In this document: positions 47,943-61,373 of the stretch, one piece after another | Layout: every line of letters starts with the position of its first letter | Position numbering within the stretch: position 1 is the first letter of the stretch | Source of the DNA: Pipra filicauda | Taxonomy: Eukaryota; Chordata; Aves; Passeriformes; Pipridae | DNA: 64,000 nt | Reading direction: 5' to 3' | Assembly (NCBI RefSeq): GCF_003945595.2 | Contig: NW_024104998.1 | Coordinates: 6,384,020 to 6,448,019 of the forward strand | Position numbers and translations under genes: made by a program | Notes under the pieces: model-generated | What the model was told of the DNA's origin: nothing | Database searches by the model: none | The model's input: only the letters and a program-made list of their open reading frames with translations

Positions 47943-48801
47943 GACTAGATTTTAGAAGGGTTTGTGTGGTCCTTCATCCTCACAGAAAGATCTTGGCTCC
48001 ATCTCCATTCAGTGATCCAGCCCCTTTTGGCAGCTCCACACTCGCTGCTTCATCCCTGGAATTTTGTTTAGCACATGCAGGTGGGAGAGCCTCTATGTGC
48101 TTCCCATGAGGAATACTGTCCTGAGACTGGTGGGACACATCCTGTAGGAAGCAGAACCCGGACTGGGCTGTTTGGGCTCCTCAGCTCCTGTGGAATCAGC
48201 CTTTTCTCCCTCATATTCCGTGCTTTCAGAGTGTTTTATGGAACCAAATGTTTGAAATGCAGATCCATCCCCCTGGCAGTTCCCAGCCTGGATTTGTCCC
48301 AGCTGATGGCTCCTTTCCTCCATGGAGAGGCTTCAAAAGCTGCCCTGGGAGCACTTGACATTCATGGTTGTTCCAGGAGGGTCATTAATGCAGCCTTCGA
48401 GTTCTTTGGGAATTCAAGGGGCCGATTCTCTCCTTTGGAGCTGGGTAGGAATTGTAATGACTCCAGCTTCTGTGGTGTGTGTGCACATCCAAACCAGGGT
48501 TGGAGTAACGGGTGTGGTGCAAATTAAGATCAGAAAGGAACCTTAGATCATCGTGCTAATTAGGAGTGAATGAGGTGGTGGGAATTGTGAGCAGAGAGTG
48601 CACACTGGGATTCCTTAGGGATGGACTCTGCCACAGGGAAATGGTGGGAGAGAAGAGGGTGGGAATTGCTGGTGCTCACTTGGGCATAGTTCCTGCAGCA
48701 GAGGGAGAGAAGGAACGGGATTCCCACTTTCCTGGACTTAATCTGCTCCTTGGGGTGATCCTGAGCATGCTGGGCACGATGCCCTGGGGTGCCTGAGATG
48801 G
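47943..48801. other. Intronic stretch, nothing recognised
   Basis: A 150-codon + strand open frame (48075-48527) has no family features. No splice-site pair supports it. Confidence 0.6.
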
Positions 48802-49095
48802 TGCTCCAGGAGAGCTGGAGAGGGACTGGGGACAAGGGATGGAGGGACAGGACACAAGGAATGGTTTCCCATTGCCAGAGGGCAGAGTTATGTGGGATAT
48901 TGGAAAGGAATTCCTGACTAGGAGGGTGGGGAGACCCTGGCACAGGTTGCCCAGAGAAGCTGTGGCTGCCCCATCCCTGGGAGTGTCCAAGGCCAGGCTG
49001 TAGCAACCTGGGCTAGTGGAAGGTGTCCCTGCCTATGGCAAGGGGTGGAACAATCTTTAGGGTACCTTCCCAGCCAGACCATCCTGTGATTCCTC
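48802..49095 (+). repeat. CR1 LINE 3' end, sense
   Basis: 'gagagctggagagggactgg', 'gatggagggacaggacacaa', 'ggcacaggttgcccagagaa' and 'ctagtggaaggtgtccctgc', ending 'ccatcctgtgattcc'. Confidence 0.93.
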
Positions 49096-52054
49096 CTGAC
49101 GTGAGCCTGTGGTGTTCCTCAAGGAATGGCTGTTTTTGGACAAGACTAACCCAAGTACCAGCCTCGTTTTCCTTGTTTCTGGCTGCCAGCTGGATGTGGG
49201 ATCATGGATTGCTCTCCTTTGAGCACAGTGGTCAAGATTGTTTGAATTCCATTCAGAATGGAACTGTGTGTGTGTTTGGTTGCAATCATTGCCTTAATAT
49301 GTGGCTGCAAGACTTTTATAGACTGCTCAGAGCCTCCAAAAAAACAGTGATGTAAAATGGACTGACAGGTTCCAAGAGCAGGAGGGACTGACATAATCCT
49401 CTGTTTGGATGAGAAACCATCCCAAAGCTTGGAATGGAGCATTGTTTTGGTCTTTTGGAAACACTTAATAGCCAAGTAAAGACAGCAATTCCCACCAAGG
49501 CAAATTTGATGCCCAAAGAGAGGAAGGAGGATGAAGAGGAGAGAGGAGAATGGTGAAAACACAGACCTTTCTCCCTCCTGGGCAGGGAACAGTCCAAGAT
49601 TCATTAAATCCCGATGGATCCTTCAGATATGAGCTTGGAAAGCTCTTTGTTGGCTCAGCCTTTTATGTGCTCAGACCCTTCTATTTTATCTCCTGAACTT
49701 CCAGGGCTGCAAAAAGCCTTTCAGGCCAATTTAATATGGAATAAAAGCAAAAAGCCTGGTTTGATTCCACACCAGGTCAGTCAGGCAAGAGTTAGAAAAG
49801 TCTAATTAGACTTGTAATTGGAATGTGTGTGAGACAATTAGTTTTTGTAAGTGTGTGTAATTTAATCCAAAGGAAAGGGTCAGGAGGAACTCGCTGGGAA
49901 AGAGGTTAAGGAATAACATGTGGCATTCTTGGGCCTGCTGCTGCTCGTGTCTGACACATCCTTTCAGGGATCCCCAAAAATCCAACCTCCAGGAACCTGG
50001 AGGTGAGGCAGGGCTTGTGCTCTGACTTTATCTCCCAGTTTTCATTCCTAGGACAATAGTAAATCCATGGGGGATTCTGCAGCAGCAGCAATTTAGGGAA
50101 TCCTCAATAAAAACCTAAAATCCAATGCCTGTCTGGGAGTAACTCCCACTCTGGGAGTAACTCCCACTCTCTAGGAGCCCATTCAGCTTTTAGGGAAACT
50201 CCTGGGAAATGGGAATATTTAAACTGAGCTGTTGAATCGCATCTTATCCCGAACACACACTGCGTGTCCTTTATGGATTCAGGATCTTATCCCTGTGCTT
50301 ACACAGCAGCAGCCGGGATATTTTCCTTTCTGCAGTCCTTTCTTCAGGAAAGGGGCAGCCCCTCAGCCTCCAAGGTCAACCCAGGAAAAGGAGCTGCTTC
50401 CCAGACATGTGGTACTCATTTGCTTGGAATTTTTGACGCCGCTTATTCCAAGGCGGCGCAGCCGCGTTTTCCCAGACTCTTGTTTTTGGGGCGGGATTGG
50501 ACGGGAAGAGGGAGATGCTAAAAGCTCTGACTGGAATCTTGAGTGGGGCGTGTAGGGAACGTGTTCCCAGCTTTTAACAGATCCTGCATAATTATGGGGT
50601 CGTTGGAGTCCAAAGGAATGGATTGGTGGTGCTCGTGACCGTAATTCCGTGTTATTTATGGATCACGGTCTGTGATCCAGGTTTGTCGGCACAGATGTCG
50701 GGGCAGGGGGTGTATTCCACGGAAAAAAGAGCCTTGGAGCACGGTGTGAGATCAGGCAGAGCAGGTTGGGATTTCCTGCCTATGGCTATAAAACCAGGAG
50801 CAGTGGAGGGGTTAACAGCCAGAGTCCAAAAGTAGCAGGATAATAAATCCCAGGAATTCAAAGGAAACCTCAGCTCCTGGAGTCTGGGCAGCAGAGGGAT
50901 GGAGCTTCTGACTCCAGTGTTATTTGTGACCTACTTGGAACTGAAATGCTGCTGTTTGGTCAATACTCAACGGCTGGTTTTTAAAATGATCCCACATCCA
51001 GGTTAAATATAATCCTCTGAGAGATAAACATTCTCCACAGGAAATTCCATCACTCCTCGTTGCCTTCATTTTTACTTTTTACTTTAATAGTTCCTTCTTT
51101 TTCCACGGCAAACCCCCTTCTCCCCCCAAACCCCCCCCACCTTTTCCATCACATATCCAATATTTTATGGAGCAATCACAAAGGGCAGTAAATTGAGTCA
51201 AACATCCTCTCCTTGGCAGCATTTCCCTCATGACCAAATCCAATATGAACAAAGAGGACAAGGGCAAATAACTTCACTTATTCAGGTCATTTTTCAGCAG
51301 AATCATAAAAAATTAGATAGAAAAAGGCCCTATTAGATTATCTCTCCTCTCTTCCATCTTGCCACTCCTGGGTTCTTCTCCGCAGTAAATTTTCCTTGTC
51401 CAAATGGAAGTAAGAGAATTTTCTTGCTGATTATTGTTTTTCTTGAGTGGAATAGGATGGTTGGGGTTTAGAAAATATTTTTTTTATGCTTCTACAAGGT
51501 GCATTTTTAATTTCTGTGTTTTTTATGTTGCTCTTTTTGGGCACCAGGATCTTACAGTTTTTAATTCCACCCCGTTATTCCAGTTGTTCCAGTGTTGGAA
51601 TAACCCCCAGGCCATGTGTAACAATTTCACCCTATTGTGTTCCTGCCAGGATTAATGTCCCAACAGCACCAGATTGTCCTTCCTGGACAGTGGGAAATGT
51701 TTATAATGCTCTTCAGATTAAAATAATTGAAAATCCTCTTAAAAAGATGGAGTTTTTCCCCCCCAAGAGCTGCCAGGGAGGTAAATATAAGATAATTTAA
51801 CACCCCCCTCCCCCAAAAATCCTACATTAATATGGGTTTGAAGGAGTTAATGTTTAAGGAGTGGATCTGTTTATCTGCAGCTGAAAGGTCACTGAGTAAA
51901 TTCTTCAATGACCCCAGTGTTGGGGAGGTGCTGCTGAAATGACAGATCTTGTCCTGCTTCCAAACAAAAAAAATCCAGGTTGGGACTCTGGAGCAAATGG
52001 GGATGGGCCTCGTGTCTCTGGGAAACAGGGAATCAGGGAATCAAGGAATCGTGT
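49096..52054. other. Intronic stretch, nothing recognised
   Basis: About 3 kb. The only structure seen is a small duplication, 'gggagtaactcccactct' twice at 50136-50170. No exon is recognised. Confidence 0.6.
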
Positions 52055-52110
52055 CAGGGAATCACAGAATGGTGAGAGAAGGAAGGGACCTTGAAGATCA
52101 TCCCCCCCTG
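52055..52110 (-). repeat. CR1 LINE 3' terminus scrap, antisense
   Basis: 'gggaatcacagaatggtgag' then 'gaagggaccttgaagatcat'. Only about 55 bp remain. Confidence 0.8.
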
Positions 52111-53105
52111 TGGCCAAAAAGCGACCAAAACTTGAATATCCCAACCCCCAAACACCAAAACTTGGAGCAAACCCCTATTTTTGGCCCAAATTTGGCTGCA
52201 GCTGAGCTGTGCTCTCCCAACCTGCGAGGAAGCAGCCAGATGTTCCTGCTGGATGAGCCTCATTTCTTTGGGAAACCAGGCTAAAAATGGACCCAACCAG
52301 CAGCAGCAGCAACTATGTTGAGACCCAATATTCCAAACAACTCCTTCCTTTGCAGTTCTTTTAGGATTTTTTCCCCCCTCCTGGAACTATCTTTGGCAGG
52401 AGAATGAAACAGCTGCCACCAAGAGCAGCAGTGGAGTTAAAAGATGAAGAGCTGCTGGTGGCAGCACAGCTGGACACATTCCAGGTCACTGCAGCCTGGC
52501 AGGCTCTCCAAGAGGACAATCCAGGATGTTGGATGTTTCCCCCACCTCTGCCCTCCTCTGGAGCCAATCACTTCACGTCACCACCTCTGCAATCCAGTTT
52601 TTAGATGGTTTGCCAATCAGATTATGATGTTGGAGCTAAGGAAGGGAAAGAAACAAACCGTGGAGAAAGACTTTCCATGGGGAAAACATTCCACTTGGGA
52701 TTTCACTTGTCTTCCTGTGCCAAACTGGCAGGAGAACTGTATAATTACAGTGCTTTTGCAAACAAAATCAATGTACAGCAGGTCTGGGCATGGCCACCCT
52801 TCCATACCAAGATTTTATGGAAAATGGAGTGAAATGTGCCATTCCATGGTTAAACCACTCTCCCCAAAAAAGGAGGATTTTTAAATAAAATCCCCGTGTG
52901 TTCCATGGATTGTAGTCCCTTCTTCCATTTTACAAGACAGGCTAAAACTCCACAACGCAGGAAAGCAGGGACAGTATCCCTCAGATCTCTGTTCCCACCC
53001 AGAGATCAGGATGCTCAGAGTGGCATCACCATGTCACATGTGGACAGAGAGACAGAGGAAGGGCTATTATGGATATTATATATATATTTTATATATATAT
53101 ATAAA

Positions 53106-53138
<33 letters not shown>

Positions 53139-53684
53139 CAAACTTTGTTTTATTCCAAGTCTGACCAGGAGCCCCTATTTTTTTAGACTGAAATATAACC
53201 AAACAAATTGGATCATAAAAATCAATTCTCAAAAACCAGCCCCTCTGTTACACATTAAAGGTTTATTCCCCTTTGTTGTGCACCATTAAGGATGCACAAC
53301 CAGCTTCCAGGAATGCTCTACTGCTGTCCCAAATGTTCATCCTGTGGATCCTAATCTCCCGTTGTTTTCCCTGTCACATTCAATACATCTCCTGTTCATA
53401 AATTATGGACTTGCCTGATTTCCTTAACGTTGCCCAAGAGTCCCCGGGAATTCAGGCTGGGCAGCTCCAAACCCAGGAAGCTGAGACTCTTTTAGGATGA
53501 GAACAGACTAAGGCAGCTCATTCCCCCCACACTGAGCCGGTCATGTTCCTTTTCCTTATTTTCCTGCCAAAATTCCACCCCTAGGAATTCACCACGGACG
53601 TGCTGAAGAGATGAAGACCCACGTGTGTGGTGCCTGGACCTGCTGGAATAGGATCCATAGGATCCCTCACGGTGTACGTGAGGG
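52111..53684. other. Intronic stretch with AT microsatellite
   Basis: No exon seen. The AT microsatellite at 53070-53133 is listed separately. Confidence 0.6.
53070..53133. repeat. (AT)n microsatellite
   Basis: Long alternating AT runs broken by TTTTA and AAAA. A cruciform-prone simple repeat. Confidence 0.93.
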
Positions 53685-53975
53685 GAACAACAGCACAGGG
53701 ACCTGGAGCTGCTGGAGGGTGTCCAGAGGAGACCCCGGAGATGCTGCCAGGGCTGGAGCCCCTCTGCTCTGGAGCCAGGCTGGGAGAGCTGGGGGGGTTC
53801 CCCTGGAGAAGAGAAGGCTCCAGGGAGAGCTGAGAGCCCCTGGCAGGGCCTAAAGGGGCTCCAGGAGAGCTGGAGAGGGACTGGGGACAAGGAATGGAGG
53901 GACAGGACACAGGGAATGGCTTCCCACTGCCAGAGGGCAGGACTAGATGGGATAGTGGGAAGGAATTCTCCAGTA
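53685..53975 (+). repeat. CR1 LINE, sense, lacks the 3' terminus
   Basis: Nearly identical over its length to 45795-46075: 'gaacaacagcacagggacct', 'ggagatgctgccagggctgg', 'gacaggacacagggaatggc'. It stops abruptly after 'ggaaggaattctcc'. Confidence 0.92.
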
Positions 53976-54370
53976 GACAAGCCCAAAGACCTCAGCTGCT
54001 CCTCCCAGGACATTCCCAACAGCCCTTTCACCGGCTTTGTTGTCCTGCTTTGGATGCATCCAAGGAAATCTTTGGAAGTCATCCCCACCTGGGGGATGAG
54101 AGCTGTGGCATCAGTTTAGGAGAGGACTTGTTCCTGTTTGGGATCTGTTGGAAGGCTCTGGTGGTGAAAGGCTCCAAGTTCTTTAAGAGGCTTTCCCAGA
54201 GCTGCCAGGGAGGGAAGTTAAACTGATGACCTGGAAAAAGAAAATGAGGGAGACAAGATTAGTCTGCTCAACAGGGAGTGCCGTCCTGGGATTTGTTTTG
54301 ATTCCTGTGGAAGCACCAGTCTGGAAGGCTTTGTGCAGTGGAATTTTGGGGGTTGTAGTTGGAGGGGAAA
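53976..54370. other. Intronic stretch, nothing recognised
   Basis: Unique-looking sequence between a CR1 and the AT-rich tract. Confidence 0.6.
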
Positions 54371-55030
54371 AAAATACTTTGGAGATGTATATAGACATAC
54401 ATAAAAATATATTTTAAATGAGTAGATAATATGTATAAAAATAAATATATAACCACATTAAGTTATATTTATAACTTATATAAATAATATATTTAATATA
54501 TTATATTAAATATATAACCATATTAAGTAGATTGAATACATAAATTATTAAAATATATAACTAAATATTTAAATATTAAATATATCAAATATATTAAATA
54601 TATGAAGATAAAGATATAAAATACACAAAGATAAAAATAAAATATATTAAAATATATTTATATATAAATATATAAATATATGAGTAGAAATACATAAAAC
54701 ATATAAATAAATATATAAAATGTAAAAATTAATATGTAAAATATATTTTATATAAAAATATTTAAACTATATGAAGATAAAGATGTAGAATATATAAAAT
54801 AAGTATATAAAAATAAATATGTAAATAAACATATTCAATATATTGGATATATCTATAAAATGTATAAAACATAAAATGTATAAAACATATAAAATATATA
54901 ACATATATGAAGATGAAGATTTAAAATATTATAAATATATAACTATATAAAATATATAAAATACATGAAGTTAAAGATATAAAATATATAAAATACATAA
55001 AAATAAATGTATAAAATATATAAATAGAAG
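54371..55030. repeat. AT-rich low-complexity tract, about 660 bp
   Basis: Almost only A and T, built from variants of 'aatatataaaatatataa' with recurrent 'atgaagataaagatataaaa' blocks (near 54603, 54771, 54907 and 54964). Confidence 0.93.
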
Positions 55031-57017
55031 GATTTGTTCCTGGATGAGGACTCTGGGAGTGCTTTGCAGAGGCTGCTGTGCAGGATATGCTTAATTTAGC
55101 AACTGTCATCCCAGTTTGTGCGACCTGTGGTGACAGAACCTGGCCTGGGAAATGTCTGAAAATCCAGATTCATGGAATATTTAGCCCGTTCCCTGCTAAT
55201 GGGCTCCAGAGCTGCGCCAGCACCGCAGGATCCGGAACAAAAGGCTCTGTGTCCCACTGCCAAGTTTCCTCAGGCTGCCCTGAGTTCGTTCAAGTTTTTC
55301 CCTCAGGTTTTATCAAAAGCAAAATCTGAGTCCAGCAAGGCAGGGCTTGGGTGGTTAAAACCAGCCAAAAGCCGGTTTTATTCCTCTTACTCCGAGGAAA
55401 CCTGGGATCTGTCACGTGTGGCACACTCGGAAACGAGGTGGGTTTGTGTTTCTTTTTTTTCAGCAGGAGATAAATTGATGTGAGAAAAACTCCCCAGTAT
55501 TGATTTTCTTTTTCCTGTGGCTTTGGAGAGGTTGTTGATGCAGCAGGAACACAAGGGCTCTCCTGTGTGGGCACAGTAATCGTAATAAATTGGCTTTTTG
55601 AAACCCAGTTTTTAGGCTGTGGTTTCAGTGACTTGATTTGTGGAGTGGATGAGAGCTCCTGGCACGGAATTACTCATTTCTGGGCTGTGGAAGAGGCAGG
55701 AGGAGAAATTTTCCTGTGTTATCTGGAGCACTAAACATCAGACAAGATTGTTCTCTCTGTCTCCTTCCTTCCTGGAGCTGAGCCAAGAAGTTTTTTGGAG
55801 ATGTGAGTGTTAAAAATTACACTTTCTGGAGCTCATTCTTGTACATCCCGACAGGGATCGTGACAAGGACAATGATTTATCCTCGGGAGAGCAACAATTC
55901 CTTTCTCCCACTGTCACCAAGGTGTGAGCAGGTCATTCACTGAGGATGCCAAGGATGAGATGTTTGGCCATGGTTGGATAATCCTGTTGGATGTCCATGG
56001 GAAGCACTGCTGATCCTGATGAAGGGGTGAGCAGGAATCACTGGTGTTCAGGGACACTCCTCTCTTTGTTCACCCTGTTCTGGGTTTGCAGGCAAGTTTT
56101 GGGGGCATTTTTTTCCCCCCATTGTCCAATTTCTTATGGCCTACTCTGCATATTCTGGGAGTCTCCATGTTAATCTGGGATTTGTTGGGATTTGTAGGTG
56201 GCCAGGGTGGCCCAGGGACCGTGTTGTGAACGGAGACAGACGCTGATGATGTTGCTCTGTGGTGATTTGTCCCAAATAACTCAATGACAGTCACTCAGTG
56301 ATCCTTCTTTCGCATCGTTCCTGACAGGATTTTCCTGATTTTCCCTGGATTTCTGCTGTTGTCCTGACACACCACTTGCTTTTAGCCGCTTTCCGGGTTT
56401 TTGATCTTGTGCCCTTCCCATGGTGGTCCTACAAAACCACTGCTCTTCTCTCAGAACCCTTTATGTGGAGGAACACCAGGTCTGTTTGTGTTTTGAGCTA
56501 TACAGTGAAATTTAGGGCTTGGAATTCTTGCAAGTCCTTTTTTTTCTCTCCATCAGAAGCACCAATCCTTATTTTCCCCTCTTTATGGACAATTTGGAGT
56601 GTGAATGGCCTCCCCAGGAGGGGCCATCTGTGTGCTTGGCTGGTTATTGCAGGAGGCTTTTAGCAGGTCAAGGAAGAGCACACGGAGGTGGGGCTTGGAT
56701 ATGATTTTCTTTACCTTTGTTTTATCACTTCTTCCCCAAATTTTTCTCGGATCTGAATCTGAGCTGTGCCAGCAGAATTGAATTTGCATTTGTGCAGAGG
56801 GGCTTGGTTGCAAACACCACTCACGGTGTTCCCCGGTTGCTCCTGGTAGGGAGATGTCCAACTTTGAGGGTGATAGGAGCACAGAGGGTGTCACTTCCTT
56901 AGATTTAGGAAATTCCAGGACATTCTACAGCCTTGGGAGGGGTGGATTTTGGGGTGGAAAACTAGTTGTAAAGGTCAGTGGTTTGATGTGAGCAGAGAGC
57001 TGGTTGTTGTAGGATAT
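55031..57017. other. Intronic stretch, nothing recognised
   Basis: About 2 kb of unique-looking sequence. No exon, RNA gene or transposon was recognised. Confidence 0.6.
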
Positions 57018-57115
57018 AATAATAGAATCATGGAATATCCTGAGTTAGGACCCACAAGGATCCTGGAGTCCAAATCCTGGCCCTGCACAGGGCACTCCAA
57101 GAGTCCCACCCCAAA
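57018..57115 (-). repeat. CR1-like 3' end, antisense
   Basis: 'aatagaatcatggaatatcc' then 'gacccacaaggatcctggag', 'tccaaatcctggccctgcac' and 'agggcactccaagagtccca'. Confidence 0.78.
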
Positions 57116-59479
57116 AATGTTCTGGTGAGGCCAATTAAACATCTTTCTCAACAGCTTGGAAGGTGGGGTAGGATGCACCTTGTAAAACTCCGTGGATAAA
57201 CTGGGAGTAAAACTTGTGGCAGGGGAGCAAAACCAACCCCAAACCCTGAGCTGTTCCCTGAGGAAACGTGGGAATCCCCAGCAGAAAGATTCAGGTTGGA
57301 AAGCACATCTGCCAGGAGTAACTCCAGGATTATTCTTGCTTTGCCTCCAAGAATTCTGTGAGGGAAGTCCCACCTCATTTTCTTATAAAGATAAAAAAAC
57401 CCCAACCCCCCCAACACCCACCAAGACCCATGCTGAAAATACATTGTGTGTCTTTGTTATTTGTGGAATAATTTCTGGAGCTGGAAATCCTCTTGCAGTG
57501 CATCCATCTCTTCTCAAGAGGTGGGCACCAGGGTATCCCAAGTTTATTGGGCACACAAGCCTTGGGTTCAACTGGAAAATCATAGAAATTCCTATAAATG
57601 ATGCCAAAGGGAGTTAATTGTCCCTGCAGGGTGTCAAAAGCTGCAGAACATCCAATAACAACAGAAATTGGAAATACCCACCTCGAGGAACTGTGCTCCT
57701 CCATTGCCTGGATCTGCAGGGAATTCAGGAATTTAACTTGGCTGCTTCCGTGGGAAGCTGCTGAATATTCTGGAGAGATTAGACTTGGTCTGTGGAATGA
57801 GGATTATTTCTTGTCTCTAAAGGGGGGACACTTGTGGTCAGTACTGGGAGGATGAATTTTTAGGAATTGTTTGGAGGAAAGTCCGGGGTGTTTTTGTGCA
57901 AGGAAAAGTTATTCTCCAAGTAGGAGTCAGCAGTGGAAGTAAAATAGAGGAGCTTGTGGAATGTGGAGGTCTGGGGTGGGATAACATTAGAGGGAGTGTT
58001 GGCAGAGCTCTGGGACAACCTGGAGGAGTTTGGAGTGAGCACATGGGTTTATTAGAGGCAGTGGGAAACTTCAGGAGGACGAGGAGACACCAGAAACTCT
58101 GGATTTCCTGGATAATTAATAATGGCCCATTTCTGCTCAGTGACCTGAGCTGATCGGGAGGAACAAAACCTGTGGATAAGGATTAGCTTTAGGAATGACC
58201 TGTGCTGGGACTGGGGGGGGGGGTGGAACAGGAAATCATTAAAATCCTTTGCAAAAGCTGTAAAAAAGCTTGTTAATTGTCTCTAATATTATCAGGAATT
58301 TTGATAATCCACAGGCAGTGCTCAGGAAGGGGAAGGGGTTGAGTGTGTGAGGCTTCTTTAAAATTTGGGTGATATCACTCTGAATTTTGGGGAGTTTTTC
58401 ACTGGAATTGCTCCTCTGATATTCATGTGGCAAAGAGAGTCCAGGGAATAAAACTGGAAATTGCCAAGGACTCCAAAAGGAAGGAGGGGTTGGGAATTTT
58501 TCGAACAAGTGCTTAATGCACCCCAGTGAAAGAAATGTTAACTCGTTTTTAATTGCTTCAAAGTGGCTTTGTAATTGAAAGTTAATTAAAGGCCTTGAAA
58601 AATTATGGGGAATTTTGGGAACACCTTTATGGAAAAGCAACTGCCCACCTTAAATGATTTTTATTGCTTCTTAATCCATATGAATTACTCAATTAATTAG
58701 TTAATTGTGGATCAGCACAGGAATTTTCTGCGGACCTTGTAGCCAAACTGGGAGCTTTGGAGGGAACAGGCAGATTCCAGGGATATAATGGTGGGAGATG
58801 AGGTGGGAATGGTGCAGTGGTGGGTGGAAAACCTTGGCCTTATTAAAACAATTCATTTTTAATTAGAACTGAATAGCAAAATAAACCAGATCTCACCCTG
58901 AGTCTCTCTTAGAGTTCAGATTAGAGCGGGTGACTAAATATCTGGAATTATCGGGAATTATCCACCCATCCTGCCGCTGTGTCCTGGATCCTCTCTGGCC
59001 CCAAGATCCAGTGGCAGAGAGCTGAGCTGTTGTTATTTCAGTCCCAGTTGTCCTTTTCCCGCTCTTTGGCTCCAAACCCAACCCCTTCAGTTTTCCAGGG
59101 GATTAGACTTGAGTTTCTTTTTAATCAGGAAGTGAAAACGTGGATGGGATTTGCCACTTTTCCTAATCCTGCTCTGCCCTCCCGCCCTTCTGCCCGCACC
59201 CTGCGAGCGGGAAAGTTATTTTAGGGATATGGGAGGACTGATGGGAAAGGGAGGTGTGGTCGGGCTGATATCCAGCAGCTGAATCCTGACACGTGTCCAG
59301 GATGTTCCTGGTGGAAGGATGATGCCAAACTTCGCCAGTTTAAGGAATTCCACACTTTTTTTTTCATCTGGAGTTCCCACTTATGTCCTGTGGGACATTT
59401 AATCCTCTGGAGCTTAAAAAACCCTTTGATTTTAGGAGCTTTGAGATGTTGAGTCGCTGTGTGTTGTGACACTGAGTTT
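57116..59479. other. Intronic stretch, nothing recognised
   Basis: About 2.4 kb. It includes a G10-type run at 58212-58221 and AT-rich stretches near 58660-58710. No exon seen. Confidence 0.6.
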
Positions 59480-60140
59480 CCCTGGATGCATGTTTTCCTG
59501 GGATGGATGTTCTGGATGGATGTTTTCCTGAAATGGTTGATTTCCTTGGATGCATGTTCTCCTGATTGCGTGTTTTCTGGGATGCATGTTCTTCTGGATG
59601 ATGTTCTCCTGGAATGCATATTCTCCTGGATGCATGTTCTCCTGGGATGGATGTTCTCCTGGATGTATGTTCTCCTGGGATGCATGTTTTCCTGGGATGC
59701 AGGTTCTCCTGGGATGCATGTTCTTCTGGATGATGTTTTCCTGGATGCATGTTCTCCTGGGGTACATGTTCTTCTGGATGAAGTTTTCCTGGATGCATGT
59801 TCTTCTGGATGAAGTTTTCCTGGATGCATGTTCTCCTGGGATGCATGTTTTTCTGGATGATGTTTTCCAGGATACATGTTCTCCTGGGATACATGTTCTC
59901 CCGGATGGATGTTCTCCTGGGATGGTGTTTTCCTGGATGCATGTTCTCCTAGATGGATGCTCTCCTGAATGGATATTTTCCTGGGATGGATGTTCTCCTG
60001 GATGGATATTTTCCTGGGATGGATGTTCTCCTGGATGGATATTTTCCTGGGATGGATTTTCTCCTGGATGGATGTTCTCCTGTGATGGATGTTGTTCTGG
60101 AATGCATGTTCTCCTGGATGGATATGTTCCTGGGATGGGT
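59480..60140. repeat. 15-17-bp minisatellite, about 40 copies
   Basis: Units of 'ggatgcatgttctcctg' with frequent one- or two-base indels and gcatg/ggatg alternation. No unit contains a stop in most frames, so open frames of 339 codons (- strand) and 213 codons (+ strand) cross it. Their proteins are just shifting repeats such as HPGEHASQENM, and neither strand has splice or start context. Confidence 0.94.
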
Positions 60141-61373
60141 GTGTGTGAAGGTGCTGGTGGAACATGTGGCCCTTTTCACCCTCTTCCTTAAAAACTCCTC
60201 CCTCTCCAGACTGGCCAAAGCCATTGCTGGTGATTCCCAACTGCTCCCACCCCTTGGCCAGGAAAAGTGCTGGGAATGGGTCTTTGGCAGGAGGAAGTTC
60301 AGGAGATGGAGCAGCCCTGGGAGCGTTGCTGTGCCGAGCATCCCATTATTTGGGGATCCAGGGCTGAATTCCTGCCTGAATTCCCGACTGATTCTCTTGG
60401 CTGCCCCTTGTCCTTCCTTCCCTCAGTGTGAAGCCTTTTCCTGGGATCTGCCCTCCTGCTGTGCTCCCTGTTCCCGTTGCTGGGCTCTCCGAGGGCCATC
60501 TGGTGAACCAGATCAGGGAGTAGCAAACCAGGTTATTTTTATCCCAGATCACTTCCCTAATCCCATTCCCTGCACAGCTCCAGCACAGCCTTGGTGACAC
60601 AAAGGCACTTTTTAAGGAAAGATTGGAAAGCTCTTCCAACCAGGAATGACCCTGCACTTTCCTTTCTTTCCATGCCTTTATTCCCTGCCAGGTATTTACA
60701 CTCTTGATGAACGTTGTTGTGCCAGCAGAACTTCCCACTGTTGTGCCATCCCCCTAAATTTTCCAAGTTAATTCCTCCTCACAAATTTATTTTTCTCATT
60801 CTTTAGTGGATGTCTTTGCACTTCCAGACCTCTTCACACTCCCATTTCTTTGGTTTAGTCCTAATTTAAAGGATTTTTCCCAATTCCTGACCCTCAGCAC
60901 TAAAGGCCCTGTCCTACTGCTGAATCCTGGAAACCCTCCAGGAATTCAGCACTGCTGGACACAAACCTTTGGTATTTGATGAGCAAGAGCTCACTGACTT
61001 CCTTGGCCACCCAAAATATGGATTTGAAGCAAATTTAGGAATCAAACCCGCTCTGGGAAACAAAACAATAATGGCAGAGGGATTGGAGGTGGGAAAGCAG
61101 CAAAAGGAATGGTTGATCCCGTGGGCAGGATGTGCTTTCCCCAAATCCAGGGCCGGAGGAAGATCTGGGGGAGGTTGAATTTATTTTCTGCTCCGTTCTT
61201 GCCACAAAAGGAGGGATTTGTTGCGTTTTCCGAAGCTGTTGGAAGCGAAGCCGCAGCCCACGTCTTCTTGCTGCGGGAGCGGGTGTATTCCTGGAAGGAA
61301 TTAAAACTGGAGCTGTTATATTTGGTACCTCCTGGAGCACTGAGGCTCCTTTGGGTACAGAATGTGCTCAGAG
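60141..61373. other. Intronic stretch, nothing recognised
   Basis: Unique-looking sequence; no exon or repeat family found. Confidence 0.6.

Noticed and set aside
59221..60240. 339-codon - strand frame
   Set aside because: Minisatellite by-product; the repeat peptide changes frame along the array.
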